A stretch of 40,111 nt of DNA from an uncultured Polaromonas sp. (GCA_937863225.1 CALMEI010000016.1:1-40111); one strand, 5' to 3'; positions 15,674 to 25,470 are shown, counted from the stretch's first letter. Numbers and translations are program-made. Notes: a model not told the origin generated them from the letters alone.

Positions 15674-18574
15674 ATGACTATTCTATGGGGTATTTTTTGG
15701 GGATATGTATTAGGTTCGTTATGGTCGGGATCTGGTAATTTTGCATCCCTTTTTGGCTCCATCGTTGGCGCAATTGCGGGTTTAAGCTTGCGTTTTGTTA
15801 TTGATTTGCAAATATCAAGAAGTACAGACAAGCTACGAGCACAGTTGTTAGCGCAAATTAAAGCGCTTGAAATTCGTTTAAACAGCGTACCTTCTGAATT
15901 AACAACAGAAACCCCAAGATCTGCTGGTACTGATGTTGATTTTGATAAACAGACCTCTGAAGTTGTTGTTACTCGTCCAGTTACTTCCAGTTTGTCTGTA
16001 GCAGATCAAACTAACCGTTCACAGATTCCAGACTTACAGCAACAAGCAGAACAAGTTGTGGATAAATCAATTGTTCAGGAACCAGAACGACCACCCTCGC
16101 CAAGTGCTTTGGGGCTGGCTTTTCAGAATGCAAAAAATTGGTTTTTAGGAGGGAACACCATTGTTCGCACGGGTTTAGTTATTTTATTTATTGGACTGTC
16201 CTTTTTAGCGCGCTATGCTGCGGCAGCAGGCTTGTTACCGCCAGAGGTCCGATTGGTGGTGATTGGTTCTATAGGAATTGTATTGTTGGTTATCGGATTT
16301 AAAAAGCGTTTAAACAAGCCTGGTTTTGGACTGGCGCTGCAAGGTGCTGGAGTCGCAATCATGTATTTGACTGTGTTTGCTGCATTCAAACTATACAACC
16401 TGGTTCCGTCACTGGCAGCGTTTGGCTTGATGATTGTGGTTTGTGCACTGAGTTGTGCATTGGCATTGTTACAAAACTCTCGAGCCTTGGCGATGGTCGC
16501 GTTTGCTGGTGGGTTTGCAGTGCCGATTTTATTATCCACAGGGCAGGGCAGTCATATCGGCTTGTTCAGTTATTACACGATATTGAACTTGGCTATTTTA
16601 TTCATTGCCTACAGGCGTTCATGGCGTATTTTGAATGTTCTAGGGTTTGTTGCCACATTCGGTATAGCCACATTCTGGGGCGTGTTGAAATATATACCTG
16701 AGCAATATGCGAGTACACAGCCGTTTTTGCTTGGGTTTTTATTTATCTATGCTATCACCGCAGTTCTTTATGCGCGTAACACACCGACCAAACTTGGTAA
16801 CGCAGTTGATAGCACATTGGTTTTTGGTACACCGCTCATTGCATTTGGTTTGCAGGCAGGATTAGTGAAGCATTTTGAACTGGGTACAGCATTTTCAGCT
16901 ATGGGTTTTGCGGCATTGTATTTAGGACTAGCGACAGTTTTGACCCGATACGCATTCACAAATTATCGATTGCTAATAGAGTGTTTTATCGCGATAGGTG
17001 TAGGTTTTGCAACATTGGCAGTGCCATTGGCACTAGACGCAAAATGGACGTCTGCCGTTTGGGCTCTAGAGGGTGCCGGTGCATTTTGGGTTGGAATGCG
17101 TCAATCTCGTTGGATGCCCCGTGCGTTTGGATTGTGTTTGCAAGTCATAGCTGTAGTTTCTTACATGAGTGGTTTGAAATATGGCCAAGTAATGTACCCA
17201 GTGGTGAATGCAATGTTCATTGGTGCAATTCTTATAGCTATTCCTGCGATGCTGATTTCATGGTGGTTGCGTAAAGATTTACCAAGCAGTGAATCGAATT
17301 GGGCGATTACTTATTCATCGTTAGAAAAGAAGTTTTCGACGCCTTTATTTATTTATGGTTTTGTTTGGTGGTGCGCTGCTTTGGTAGGCGAGATCGATCG
17401 AGGGACGTCATCCATCGAACTAGTTGGTTATCGGTTATCAGTATTTTCACAAAGCACAACGCAATTACTAATGATGGTAGGTATTGTTGCAAGTGCATGG
17501 CTTTCGCAATTTTTCGGATTGACTAAAGGATGGGCTGTTGCAACATGGCCAAGTCGAGCAACTCTTGCTGTGATGGTGGTTACCCTGTTAGCGCAGATAT
17601 CAATTCAAGCCAATGTGCTACATTCGCCAGCTTGGTTAGTGTGGACCATCGTTCTATTTCTGCATTATTGGATGCAACGTGCCAATGATCTGCGCGATCT
17701 AAACAAAACTAATGCTGCGCAGCAAAAAATCACCTACTATATTCATGTTGGCAGCGTCTGGTTGGTGACAGTGATTTTGGCAGACTGTTTGTGGTTGTTT
17801 GTTGATACAGCTGATCTGTGGAACACCGATTGGGCCAGCGTGGTGCTATTGATCAGTGCAATTGGTATTCTTATGGTGTTGTCGCTGTGGGCTGGTCGAG
17901 CCAATCACCGAGTCGAATTGGTAAATTTTAAATGGCCACTTAATCCACATGCACTGGCTTACTATTGGCACGCAGCAATGCCCTTGGTGTTAATGGTGTT
18001 TGTGGGTGCGATTATTGTAGCTATGACATCTTCGGGACGTACTGATCCACTTCCATATATTCCGCTTCTGAATCCGACTGATTTATCTCTCGCTTTAGCC
18101 ATAAGTGCGTTGATGTTTTGGCAGCGCAAAATAGCCACGGCAATGCCTGCGCCTGTCGGCTCAACTATGGTTTTGAGCTATCGGTATTTGGTGGCTATTT
18201 CGGCGTTAGCTTTCATCGCCATCAACACGGTTTGGCTTCGCGTGGCGCATAATTTCTTTGGCGTGCATTGGGATGCGACATCATTATTTAACAGTTTTGT
18301 TGTTCAAACTGGTTATGCGATTTTGTGGACACTCTTTGCACTCAGTATGATGCTAGTCGCAGGCAGACGTAAACTGCGCATGCTTTGGCTGATTGGAGCT
18401 GGGTTATTGGGTGCAGTGGTGCTTAAACTTATGTTGATTGATCTGTCAAATGCGGGTGGTGCTGAGCGGATCATCGCCTTTATTGCAGTTGGTGCAATGA
18501 TGTTGATAGTTGGTTATTTAGCACCGCTTCCACCGAAACACGCAGCAATTACAAACAAAAACTCGACCAATTAA
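15674..18574 (+). CDS. DUF2339 multi-pass membrane protein
   Basis: The 966-residue protein has an N-terminal membrane segment, a charged coiled-coil-like and linker region (about 45-150), and then more than 20 hydrophobic segments to the end. The block NWFLGGNTIVRTGLVILFIG followed by LSFLARYAA is characteristic of DUF2339 (PF10101). Its function is unknown; it is a large inner-membrane protein. I prefer the ATG at 15674 (preceded by AAGAGACC) to an upstream in-frame TTG at 15644. The stop lies 2 bp before the DUF3999 gene, so the two form an operon. The DNA is visibly more AT-rich than the flanking genes. Confidence 0.92.
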   Translation: MTILWGIFWGYVLGSLWSGSGNFASLFGSIVGAIAGLSLRFVIDLQISRSTDKLRAQLLAQIKALEIRLNSVPSELTTETPRSAGTDVDFDKQTSEVVVTRPVTSSLSVADQTNRSQIPDLQQQAEQVVDKSIVQEPERPPSPSALGLAFQNAKNWFLGGNTIVRTGLVILFIGLSFLARYAAAAGLLPPEVRLVVIGSIGIVLLVIGFKKRLNKPGFGLALQGAGVAIMYLTVFAAFKLYNLVPSLAAFGLMIVVCALSCALALLQNSRALAMVAFAGGFAVPILLSTGQGSHIGLFSYYTILNLAILFIAYRRSWRILNVLGFVATFGIATFWGVLKYIPEQYASTQPFLLGFLFIYAITAVLYARNTPTKLGNAVDSTLVFGTPLIAFGLQAGLVKHFELGTAFSAMGFAALYLGLATVLTRYAFTNYRLLIECFIAIGVGFATLAVPLALDAKWTSAVWALEGAGAFWVGMRQSRWMPRAFGLCLQVIAVVSYMSGLKYGQVMYPVVNAMFIGAILIAIPAMLISWWLRKDLPSSESNWAITYSSLEKKFSTPLFIYGFVWWCAALVGEIDRGTSSIELVGYRLSVFSQSTTQLLMMVGIVASAWLSQFFGLTKGWAVATWPSRATLAVMVVTLLAQISIQANVLHSPAWLVWTIVLFLHYWMQRANDLRDLNKTNAAQQKITYYIHVGSVWLVTVILADCLWLFVDTADLWNTDWASVVLLISAIGILMVLSLWAGRANHRVELVNFKWPLNPHALAYYWHAAMPLVLMVFVGAIIVAMTSSGRTDPLPYIPLLNPTDLSLALAISALMFWQRKIATAMPAPVGSTMVLSYRYLVAISALAFIAINTVWLRVAHNFFGVHWDATSLFNSFVVQTGYAILWTLFALSMMLVAGRRKLRMLWLIGAGLLGAVVLKLMLIDLSNAGGAERIIAFIAVGAMMLIVGYLAPLPPKHAAITNKNSTN

Positions 18575-18576
18575 CG

Positions 18577-20010
18577 ATGGATAAGAAACGAATTTGGTTC
18601 GCTCTACTTTTTCTTGTAAGCACAGTATTCGCGAAACCTGAATCAGATCCTAACGATATTGCATCGTACTCTGTGCGTGTTCCATTGGTGCTGGCATCAG
18701 ATTCGTCTTTGCAACGTCTAGAATTAGCTGCTGATGTTTTGGTTAAATTGCAAACCAACGACTATAGTGATGTGCGGGTGTTCGATGCCACTGGAAAGCT
18801 TACTCCATTGGCATTGGCTTTAGTAGGGAACAAAAATCAAACACTAAGTCAGGAGATAAATCTACCAGCATATCCCATACTGGGTGATGCAAGCACCCTA
18901 ACGAATGATGGTGTGACTTTGCGTATTGAAGAGAGAAATGGCAAACGTGTTGTTCAGATTAACACGGGTAGTACCACTCATGCGATCCAGACTAAAAGCT
19001 TGATAGGCGTACTGCTAGACGCTCGGACTATTACGGATGTGGTTAGTACGATTGGATTGGATGTGGATATACCTGTAGCGCAACCAATTTCGTTCGAAGT
19101 ACATGCCAGCAAAGATTTACGCAATTGGCGCTCTGTGGCGGAAACTGTGCTTTATCGATCAATTAATGAAAATACTGCGGATGCTTCTGGTATCTTGGGC
19201 AAGCATCGTATGCCATTAAAAATAAATGACATCAAAGACCATTATTTGCGCATAACGTGGCAGGGGCCTTCTGGTCAAACCAATGATATTGTGGTGCGGA
19301 GTGCGGTGTTGACAACGCTGAAAAATTCCATTAAGTCACGCATCAGCGCTGTAATTACTACTCCACCTCTGACGAACTCGCACGAGCTCAGTTTTGCACT
19401 GCCATTTGCTACACCTTTAGCAGCCTTAAAAATCAAACCACAAAACTCCAATGAGTTGATTCCCATACGAGTCTTTGGTCGTAAAGACCGCAGTCAGGCA
19501 TGGCGCGTATTGGCGGATACTGTGATTTATAACTTGGTTCTCAACGGTAAGGAGCTAAGCAATTCATCGGTAGAGTTGCAGGGTGGTAGTGAATCTATTT
19601 CATATACAGAAATTAAAATTGAGGCAAATAAGAAAACCGCAGGTTTCGGTATTGCGCCTGAAGTGTCAGCAATGTTTGAACCAATACAAATCATTTTTCT
19701 AGCCAGCGGTGTTGCACCTTTTAATTTTGCCGCTGGTCTCAGCGAGGCTCCAAGCGCTTACATGCCATTGGTTAGTTTGGTTCCTGGTTATAGTAGTGAT
19801 AAAGAAAATACAGTACCGTTGGCGCGATTTGATACAAAAATTTCTACATCAACGAATTTGCCTATCGCCAATGCAACAAGCATAAGTAATACACCACCTA
19901 CTCGCAGTTTTTTGTTGTGGGGAATCTTGCTCTTAGGTGTGACTGCTTTGGGCTTGATGGCATATGCGTTGCTTAAACAGGCGAAAAATGCGTCCACTAA
20001 ATCTAATTGA
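18577..20010 (+). CDS. DUF3999 family periplasmic protein with C-terminal anchor
   Basis: The 477-residue protein has a signal peptide (MDKKRIWFALLFLVSTVFA), a long beta-rich extracytoplasmic domain, and one C-terminal membrane helix (RSFLLWGILLLGVTALGLMA) with a short basic cytoplasmic tail. Features of DUF3999 (PF13163) are visible, including DVRVFDATGKLTPLAL and the discoidin-like YLRITWQG segment. DUF3999 genes typically follow DUF2339 genes, as here with a 2 bp gap. This suggests a complex between the polytopic protein and this periplasmic partner. Its biochemical role is unknown. Confidence 0.9.
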   Translation: MDKKRIWFALLFLVSTVFAKPESDPNDIASYSVRVPLVLASDSSLQRLELAADVLVKLQTNDYSDVRVFDATGKLTPLALALVGNKNQTLSQEINLPAYPILGDASTLTNDGVTLRIEERNGKRVVQINTGSTTHAIQTKSLIGVLLDARTITDVVSTIGLDVDIPVAQPISFEVHASKDLRNWRSVAETVLYRSINENTADASGILGKHRMPLKINDIKDHYLRITWQGPSGQTNDIVVRSAVLTTLKNSIKSRISAVITTPPLTNSHELSFALPFATPLAALKIKPQNSNELIPIRVFGRKDRSQAWRVLADTVIYNLVLNGKELSNSSVELQGGSESISYTEIKIEANKKTAGFGIAPEVSAMFEPIQIIFLASGVAPFNFAAGLSEAPSAYMPLVSLVPGYSSDKENTVPLARFDTKISTSTNLPIANATSISNTPPTRSFLLWGILLLGVTALGLMAYALLKQAKNASTKSN

Positions 20011-20014
20011 ATAA

Positions 20015-20068
20015 GCTATAAATAATATAGCATCTCAGGCAATAAATACGCTGTCTATAGCAAGATAG
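20015..20068 (+). repeat. Dispersed repeat copy E
   Basis: GCTATAAATAATATAGC is followed by ATCTCAGGCAATAAATACG and CTGTCTATAGCAAG. It begins 5 bp after the DUF3999 stop codon, and the tail after the CTAG-like centre is diverged. Confidence 0.75.
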
Positions 20069-20116
20069 TTAGTTAATACTTCGTTTGTACATTGTCTAAT
20101 CTGGTAGAATTGGGAA

Positions 20117-21499
20117 ATGAGTCAAAAACTAGCACCTGAGATTGTCACTGGATTAAATCTGTACAAAAAAGCATCTGGTTTTAACGAACTAGGATTGACC
20201 TCTGAGATTTTAAAAGCCGTTAAATTGCAAGGCTTTGACACGCCGACTGAGATTCAATTCAAAGCCATACCCGCTGTTTTGGCGGGGCAAGATGTATTGG
20301 CATCAGCGCAAACGGGGTCGGGCAAAACGGCGGCTTTTTGCTTGCCCTTATTGCAGCAATGGTGGCAAAGTCAACAACTTTTGTCGCGTGGGCAAAGACA
20401 TGGTAAGCGCCAGACCGGGGTGTTGATTTTGGTGCCCACTCGTGAACTCGCCGCGCAAACGGGTGAAGTGATGCGCAGTTTGGCACAACACCTGCCAGCC
20501 AAATTGAAAATTGCCATACTGTTTGGTGGCGTGTCCATTAACCCGCAAATGATGAATTTGCGCGGCGGTGCCGATGTGGTGGTGGCCACGCCCGGACGCT
20601 TATTGGATGTGGTCAAACACAATGCGCTGAAATTGGGTGAAGTCAACACGCTGGTGCTGGACGAGGCGGACCGCTTGTTGGACATGGGTTTTGCGGATGA
20701 ACTCAAAGGGGTATTGGCATTGCTGCCCGCGCAACGCCAAAACCTGTTTTTCTCCGCCACATTCCCGCCAGAAGTGCAAAGCTTGGCCGATACGTTGTTG
20801 CAAAATGCCGTGCGCATAGAGGTGGCCACACGTACTGAGACAGCGCCCATCATCTTGCAGCGTGCCATTCAGGTGGATCCCAAACGCCGCACGCAATTGC
20901 TGCGTCATATGGTTGAAGAAAGCGACTGGGACCAGGTACTGGTATTTGTGGCCACCAAATACGCCGCAGAACTGGTGGCAACCAAGCTTTACAACGCAGG
21001 CATGAACGCCGTGCCTTTTCATGGTGAGCTGAGCCAAGGTAACCGCATGCAAACGTTGGTAGATTTCAAAGCCAAAAAATGGCAAGTGGTGATTGCCACT
21101 GACGTAGCTGCACGTGGCATTGACATTCCCAACTTAGATGCCGTGGTGAATTACGATTTGCCGCGCTCAAGTGTCGACTACATTCACCGCATCGGTCGCA
21201 CGGGTCGCGCGGGGCAAAGTGGTGTCGCCATCAGTTTCATCAGCCCAGAGACCGAGGCGCATTTCAGGTTGATCGAAAAGCGCCAAGGTTTGAATTTGAT
21301 ACGCGAACAAGTTGCAGGTTATGAGCCTGAAATTGTTTTAGCGCCACCGAAACCGAACGTCAAATCTGAGCCTGTAACTATTGAGGGTGTTGATGAAAAA
21401 TCGCCCAATCACCCCAAAAATGGCGGCATCAAAGGCAAACGTCCCAGCAAAAAAGACAAGCTCCGTGCCCTTGCGGCAAAGGGACACGGGCAGGGTTAA
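20117..21499 (+). CDS. rhlE: DEAD-box ATP-dependent RNA helicase, RhlE-like
   Basis: The 460-residue helicase shows all core motifs: the Q-motif region GFNELGLTSEI...TEIQFKAIP, Walker A ASAQTGSGKT (62-71), PTRELAAQ, TPGRLLD, VLDEADRLLDMGF, FFSATFP, ARGIDIP and HRIGRTGRAG. The C-terminal 60 residues are basic (KGKRPSKKDKLR) and probably bind RNA. Overall it resembles RhlE, used in ribosome assembly and RNA decay; DbpA or SrmB is less likely. It stands alone, with a repeat copy and a short AT-rich region before it. Confidence 0.92.
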   Translation: MSQKLAPEIVTGLNLYKKASGFNELGLTSEILKAVKLQGFDTPTEIQFKAIPAVLAGQDVLASAQTGSGKTAAFCLPLLQQWWQSQQLLSRGQRHGKRQTGVLILVPTRELAAQTGEVMRSLAQHLPAKLKIAILFGGVSINPQMMNLRGGADVVVATPGRLLDVVKHNALKLGEVNTLVLDEADRLLDMGFADELKGVLALLPAQRQNLFFSATFPPEVQSLADTLLQNAVRIEVATRTETAPIILQRAIQVDPKRRTQLLRHMVEESDWDQVLVFVATKYAAELVATKLYNAGMNAVPFHGELSQGNRMQTLVDFKAKKWQVVIATDVAARGIDIPNLDAVVNYDLPRSSVDYIHRIGRTGRAGQSGVAISFISPETEAHFRLIEKRQGLNLIREQVAGYEPEIVLAPPKPNVKSEPVTIEGVDEKSPNHPKNGGIKGKRPSKKDKLRALAAKGHGQG

Positions 21500-21523
21500 A
21501 GAGCTATTGGGCTATTAGTTTTT

Positions 21524-22564
21524 TTATTCGTTCTTTATGCCACGCATTTGAATGATGCCGCCCAACAAGGCGGTGTCGGCTTTGATGCGCGATGCCAATC
21601 CTTCGGGGGATGTGCCCGCCACTTGCCAGCCTTGGTTAAAGAGCTTTTGGCGAATGTCGGGTGCACGAACGATGTCGCTGGCCAAAGTTGCCAGCTTGTT
21701 GACCACTGCGGGTGGTAAATTTTTGGGCCCGGCCAAAGCGTTCCAAATTTCCAAATTAAAGCCACGAATATCGGCTTCGGTCATGCTCGGTAAATCGGGT
21801 ACCAATGGGCTGCGGCCGCTGGCGGTGGTGCCAATGGCTTTGAGTTTGCCGGCTTTGATTTGCGCATTCGCCAAACCGGGTGGCATCATCGACAACTGCA
21901 ATTGACCACCCAGCATGGCGGTTGCAATTTGTGGGTAGCCAGGGTAGGGAATATGCAATGGGTCAATGCCAGCTTTGCCTTTCAACATTTCCATGCCAAT
22001 GTGACCCACGGTGCCGATGCCCGGTGAGCCGTAGTTCCATTTGTTACCCGCATTGCGTGCGGCCACAAAAAATTCTTTGGCGTTGGCGCCGGGCGCATTC
22101 AATGGCGCAACCAACACCAAGGGTGAAACACCAATCAAGCTGATGGGTGCAAAGTCTTTCAATGGGTCGTAGCTGAGTTTAGGGTTAAGCAGCTTGGCAA
22201 CGGTCATATTGCCATTGATCATCAAACCAATGGTGTGGTTGTCTGTGGCTTTGGCGACAAAATCTGCCGCTATGTTGCCACCCGCACCGACTTTGTTTTC
22301 AACAATCACAGCTTGCCCTAAAGCCTTGGCCAATGGCTCTGCCAGAGTGCGGGCGGTTAAATCGGGTGATGAACCAGCTGGGAAGCCAACAATCAATTTC
22401 ACCGTCTGAGTCGGCCATGCTGCCGTGGCGGTGCCATTTTTTTTGACTTGTGACCATGCAGTCAAAGGTGCGCTAAACAATGCCAGCGACAAAGCAGAAG
22501 ACACTGCGAGCACCGTCAAACGACGTTGTTTCAAGGCGTTGTGGTTCAAAGACATGGGTTTCAA
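21524..22564 (-). CDS. Bug-family tripartite tricarboxylate transporter substrate-binding protein
   Basis: The 346-residue periplasmic binding protein has a signal peptide (cleaved near ...SAPLTAWSQ). Bug/TctC hallmarks are visible: [54 protein letters not shown] and [13 protein letters not shown]. Such proteins capture small carboxylates or related compounds. No TctA/TctB membrane genes are nearby, as is common for the large Bug families of Burkholderiales. The best ribosome binding site (GTAGGAG, 6 bp spacing) serves a TTG start at 22564; the ATG three codons later is 15 bp away from it. It is divergent from ispF across 55 bp. Confidence 0.93.
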   Translation of the reverse strand: MKPMSLNHNALKQRRLTVLAVSSALSLALFSAPLTAWSQVKKNGTATAAWPTQTVKLIVGFPAGSSPDLTARTLAEPLAKALGQAVIVENKVGAGGNIAADFVAKATDNHTIGLMINGNMTVAKLLNPKLSYDPLKDFAPISLIGVSPLVLVAPLNAPGANAKEFFVAARNAGNKWNYGSPGIGTVGHIGMEMLKGKAGIDPLHIPYPGYPQIATAMLGGQLQLSMMPPGLANAQIKAGKLKAIGTTASGRSPLVPDLPSMTEADIRGFNLEIWNALAGPKNLPPAVVNKLATLASDIVRAPDIRQKLFNQGWQVAGTSPEGLASRIKADTALLGGIIQMRGIKNE

Positions 22565-22619
22565 AATATACTCCTACGAATGGCTAAAGTTCAATCATAA
22601 GCGAAGTGTGAAGGAAACT

Positions 22620-23102
22620 ATGACGATTCGTATTGGTGAAGGTTGGGATGTGCATGCGCTCGTGGCAGGACGCAAGCTCATCATTGGCGGCGTGGAAATT
22701 CCACACAGCGTGGGGCTTTTGGGTCACTCCGATGCGGATGTACTGTTGCACGCCATCACCGATGCGCTTTTGGGAGCCGCCGCATTGGGCGATATCGGCA
22801 AATATTTTCCCGATACAAGCAACGACTTTAAAGATGCCGACTCTTGGCTGTTGCTGCAACGCACAGGACAATTGATAGCGAATAAAGGCTACCACATTGT
22901 CAACGTTGACAGCACCGTCATCGCCCAAGCGCCCAAACTTGCGCCTTACATCGACGCCATGCGCGCCCGCATTGCAGTCGCTTTGAATTTGGGCGTGGAC
23001 GCGGTTAACGTCAAAGCCAAAACTGCTGAAAAAATGGGCCCAGTGGGTGAAGGCAAAAGCATGGAAGCACGGGCCGTGGTGTTGATAGCGTCAGCGTCCT
23101 AA
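22620..23102 (+). CDS. ispF: 2-C-methyl-D-erythritol 2,4-cyclodiphosphate synthase IspF
   Basis: IspF forms the cyclic diphosphate intermediate of the MEP isoprenoid pathway. The 160-residue length is typical. Metal ligands D10, H12 (GWDVH) and H44 are present in the signature [20 protein letters not shown], as is the C-terminal [18 protein letters not shown] lies just before the ATG, so the longer in-frame extension upstream is not coding. It is often paired with ispD, which is not beside it here. The MDR oxidoreductase follows 28 bp later and may be co-transcribed. Confidence 0.97.
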   Translation: MTIRIGEGWDVHALVAGRKLIIGGVEIPHSVGLLGHSDADVLLHAITDALLGAAALGDIGKYFPDTSNDFKDADSWLLLQRTGQLIANKGYHIVNVDSTVIAQAPKLAPYIDAMRARIAVALNLGVDAVNVKAKTAEKMGPVGEGKSMEARAVVLIASAS

Positions 23103-23130
23103 ACAGACTTTTGGTTATAAGGAAATTACC

Positions 23131-24138
23131 ATGAAAGCCATTGTCTGCACGCGCTACGGTCAAACCAATGAAGTGGTGGAATTGCGTGACATGCCAGTAC
23201 CCGAGATGAGGGTAAATGATGTGTTAATCAAAGTGCACAGTGCCAGCCTGAACCCGATTGATTTCAAAATTCAGCAAGGCGCGATGAAAGCCATCATGAA
23301 GTTCAAATTCCCATTGATCTTGGGTTTTGATGTGTCAGGCGAAGTGGTGCAAGTGGGCGCGGGTGTGCAGAATTTCAAAGTGGGTGATTGGGTGTTCTCG
23401 CGCGTGGCCAGTGATCGCTTTGGCACGTTGGCAGAGTATGTCAGCGTTGATGAAAATCTCCTTGCTTTGAAACCGAATGCGCTGTCGCATGACCACGCCG
23501 CTGCTTTGCCGCTGGTGTCACTCACCGCATGGCAGGCATTGCACACCATTGCACAAGTCAAACCGGGTCAAAAAGTGCTGATTCATGCGGGTGCGGGCGG
23601 CATTGGCACAATTGCTATTCAAATCGCCAAACACCTGGGCGCACATGTGGCCACAACCACCAGCACCCCAAACGTGTCACTCGTGAAATCATTGGGTGCC
23701 GATACCGTGGTGGACTACAAAACCACATCGTTTGAAAAAGTTTTGCAAGGCTACGACATGGTTTTTGAAACATTGGGCGGTGACAATTTGGCCAAATCAT
23801 TCAGTGTGCTCAAGCCAGGCGGCATTGTGGTGTCCATCGTTGGCATTCCAACAGCGGATTGGGGTAAAAAACAAGGCTTACCGGTGTACATTCAATGGCT
23901 TTTGAGTTTGTTGAACATCAAGCCCAATCAAATGGCCAAACGTTTGGGTGTTCGGTATATGCCATTTTTGATGGAACCAGATGGTCAACAATTGGCGCAC
24001 ATCGGCGGTTTGGCTGCACAAGGCATACTCAAGCCCATCATTGATCGCAGCTATCCGCTGGCGCAAACCAAAGAAGCGTTGTTGTACCTGCAACAAGGGC
24101 GTGCAACTGGCAAAGTTATCATAGAAATCGGGCTGTAG
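23131..24138 (+). CDS. NADP-dependent quinone/alkenal oxidoreductase (zinc-free MDR)
   Basis: The 335-residue protein is a medium-chain dehydrogenase/reductase. The GroES-like half includes NPIDFKIQQG and LGFDVSGEVVQVGAGV, and the nucleotide-binding half includes VLIHAGAGGIGTIAIQIAKH. The zinc-ligand cysteines of alcohol dehydrogenases are absent, placing it with quinone oxidoreductase-like enzymes that reduce enones or quinones with NADPH. The true substrate cannot be told. AAGGA lies before the ATG. A repeat copy starts within a few bases of its stop codon. Confidence 0.9.
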   Translation: MKAIVCTRYGQTNEVVELRDMPVPEMRVNDVLIKVHSASLNPIDFKIQQGAMKAIMKFKFPLILGFDVSGEVVQVGAGVQNFKVGDWVFSRVASDRFGTLAEYVSVDENLLALKPNALSHDHAAALPLVSLTAWQALHTIAQVKPGQKVLIHAGAGGIGTIAIQIAKHLGAHVATTTSTPNVSLVKSLGADTVVDYKTTSFEKVLQGYDMVFETLGGDNLAKSFSVLKPGGIVVSIVGIPTADWGKKQGLPVYIQWLLSLLNIKPNQMAKRLGVRYMPFLMEPDGQQLAHIGGLAAQGILKPIIDRSYPLAQTKEALLYLQQGRATGKVIIEIGL

Positions 24139-24179
24139 GAGTCGTATTTATTGCCTATATTGCTATTAAATACATAGCA
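24139..24179 (-). repeat. Dispersed repeat copy F
   Basis: GTCGTATTTATTGCCTATA is followed by the terminal palindrome GCTATTAAATACATAGC, i.e. the element in reverse orientation and shortened on its left side. It lies between the convergent MDR and msrA genes. Confidence 0.7.
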
Positions 24180-24196
24180 AATAACCAAAGAGCAAT

Positions 24197-24922
24197 CTAT
24201 AGCAAAACCGGTATTTCACGGAAGAACGCGGGCAGCAAAGATTTGAACAATGCCAGTTTAGGTAAATCAAATTGTGCAATATAGGCGTTATTCGGATTTT
24301 TGGCGGCAAAGTTTTGATGCTCAATTTCAGCTGGGTAAAAACCGGTGCCAGACAAGGGTAGCAGTTGTGTCACGATGGGTCTGGTGAATACTTGCAGTGA
24401 ATCAACTTGCGCCATGTAGCGTTCTGTCAATTGACGCTGGTAGTCATTGGCATAAAACACCGCTGAACGGTATTGTGGCCCTTCATCGGGGTATTGTGCG
24501 TTGCGTTGGGTGGGGTCGTGGGCAACCGTTAAATACACTCGCAAGAGTTGTTCATAACTGATTTGTTGTGGGTCGTAGGTCACCTGCACCGCTTCGGCAT
24601 GGCCGGTTGATCCAGTCGCAACATGGGCATAGTGCGCATCTTTCGCTTGGCCACCTGCATAACCAGCTACCGCACTGATCACGCCTTGTGTGTGCTGAAA
24701 CACCGATTGCACGCCCCAGAAACAACCACCTGCAAAGGTCACCATTTGCACGCCGTCGGTGGGTTCTGTCAGACCGGCTCGCACGATGTCAGAGGCGGGA
24801 GGCAGCGCCTGACTGAGTGTTTGCAACACATAGCGGTTGCTTAAATAGGTGGCCAGCCCAGCACTCGCCAGCAAGTACAAACTCAGGGCGATGATGTTAA
24901 AGCGTGAGAAGAGAGTGGGCAT
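24197..24922 (-). CDS. msrA: Peptide-methionine (S)-S-oxide reductase MsrA, membrane-anchored or exported
   Basis: MsrA repairs oxidised methionine. The catalytic signature GGCFWG places the active Cys at 67, followed by GYAGG, GHAEAVQVTYDP and RSAVFY. The N-terminal 60 residues include a hydrophobic segment (about 9-26, IIALSLYLLASAGLATYL), so the enzyme is likely exported or anchored facing the periplasm, unlike the usual cytosolic MsrA. The C-terminal cysteines used for thioredoxin recycling in many MsrA proteins are absent. It lies next to a lipoprotein and an HbpS-type sensing cluster, which fits an envelope redox role (inference). Confidence 0.92.
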   Translation of the reverse strand: MPTLFSRFNIIALSLYLLASAGLATYLSNRYVLQTLSQALPPASDIVRAGLTEPTDGVQMVTFAGGCFWGVQSVFQHTQGVISAVAGYAGGQAKDAHYAHVATGSTGHAEAVQVTYDPQQISYEQLLRVYLTVAHDPTQRNAQYPDEGPQYRSAVFYANDYQRQLTERYMAQVDSLQVFTRPIVTQLLPLSGTGFYPAEIEHQNFAAKNPNNAYIAQFDLPKLALFKSLLPAFFREIPVLL

Positions 24923-24990
24923 GGTCTTTCGAGTCGCTTGACTGGAAATAAGTTCACCCTAAGTCAGCCCTCAATTGCCTGATGGGAAAA

Positions 24991-25386
24991 TTAATTGTTG
25001 AACAGTCCCGTTTTAACCTTGACTTTGGATTCGCTCATGGAAAAGCGCTGTACCACGTTGGCGCGGTCAAACAAAATGACCAGTTCTTTGCGCGTGCCAC
25101 TTTGGCTGCTGCCCAACCAATTGACCACGGGAATGTAGTTGACCAGATCAGAGGTGACATTGTCAAATTCATAAGTCGAAATTTCCAGGCCACCATCTGT
25201 GAATGAGGTGCGTACCGGCGAGCCCAGCATTTTTCGCACCTCGGTTTTGGTGGTTTTCCCTTCGGTGAGTTTGCTGCCTATTGATACCTCGGTTTCCTTA
25301 CGCAATGATTCATTGCCTTTGCTGGCGCAACCTGTCAAAGTCAGTAACACCAATAAACTGGCAGTGAGCAATAGGCTTGGTTTCAT
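24991..25386 (-). CDS. BamE/SmpA-like outer-membrane lipoprotein
   Basis: The 131-residue product has a lipoprotein signal with lipobox LTGC (Cys20) and a SmpA/OmlA-like domain. Visible features are KLTEGKTTKTEVRKMLGSP, where BamE proteins carry the GMT..QV...LG.P pattern, and a beta-rich C-terminus with ELVILFDRANVVQRF. True BamE is usually encoded elsewhere, so this is probably a paralogue. GAGGAG lies 7 bp before the ATG. It is divergent from the histidine kinase gene. Confidence 0.82.
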   Translation of the reverse strand: MKPSLLLTASLLVLLTLTGCASKGNESLRKETEVSIGSKLTEGKTTKTEVRKMLGSPVRTSFTDGGLEISTYEFDNVTSDLVNYIPVVNWLGSSQSGTRKELVILFDRANVVQRFSMSESKVKVKTGLFNN

Positions 25387-25470
25387 GGCAGACTCCTCTA
25401 ACGAAATGTGGTTTGTTGTTTTATTGTACGGTCAAGCAGTGGATTTGAACATCAATGTAATATATACCGT

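Noticed and set aside
22425-22619. N-terminal extension of ispF
   Set aside because: The 65 extra codons run through the divergent Bug gene start. A good ribosome binding site and the family N-terminus [12 protein letters not shown] mark 22620 as the start.
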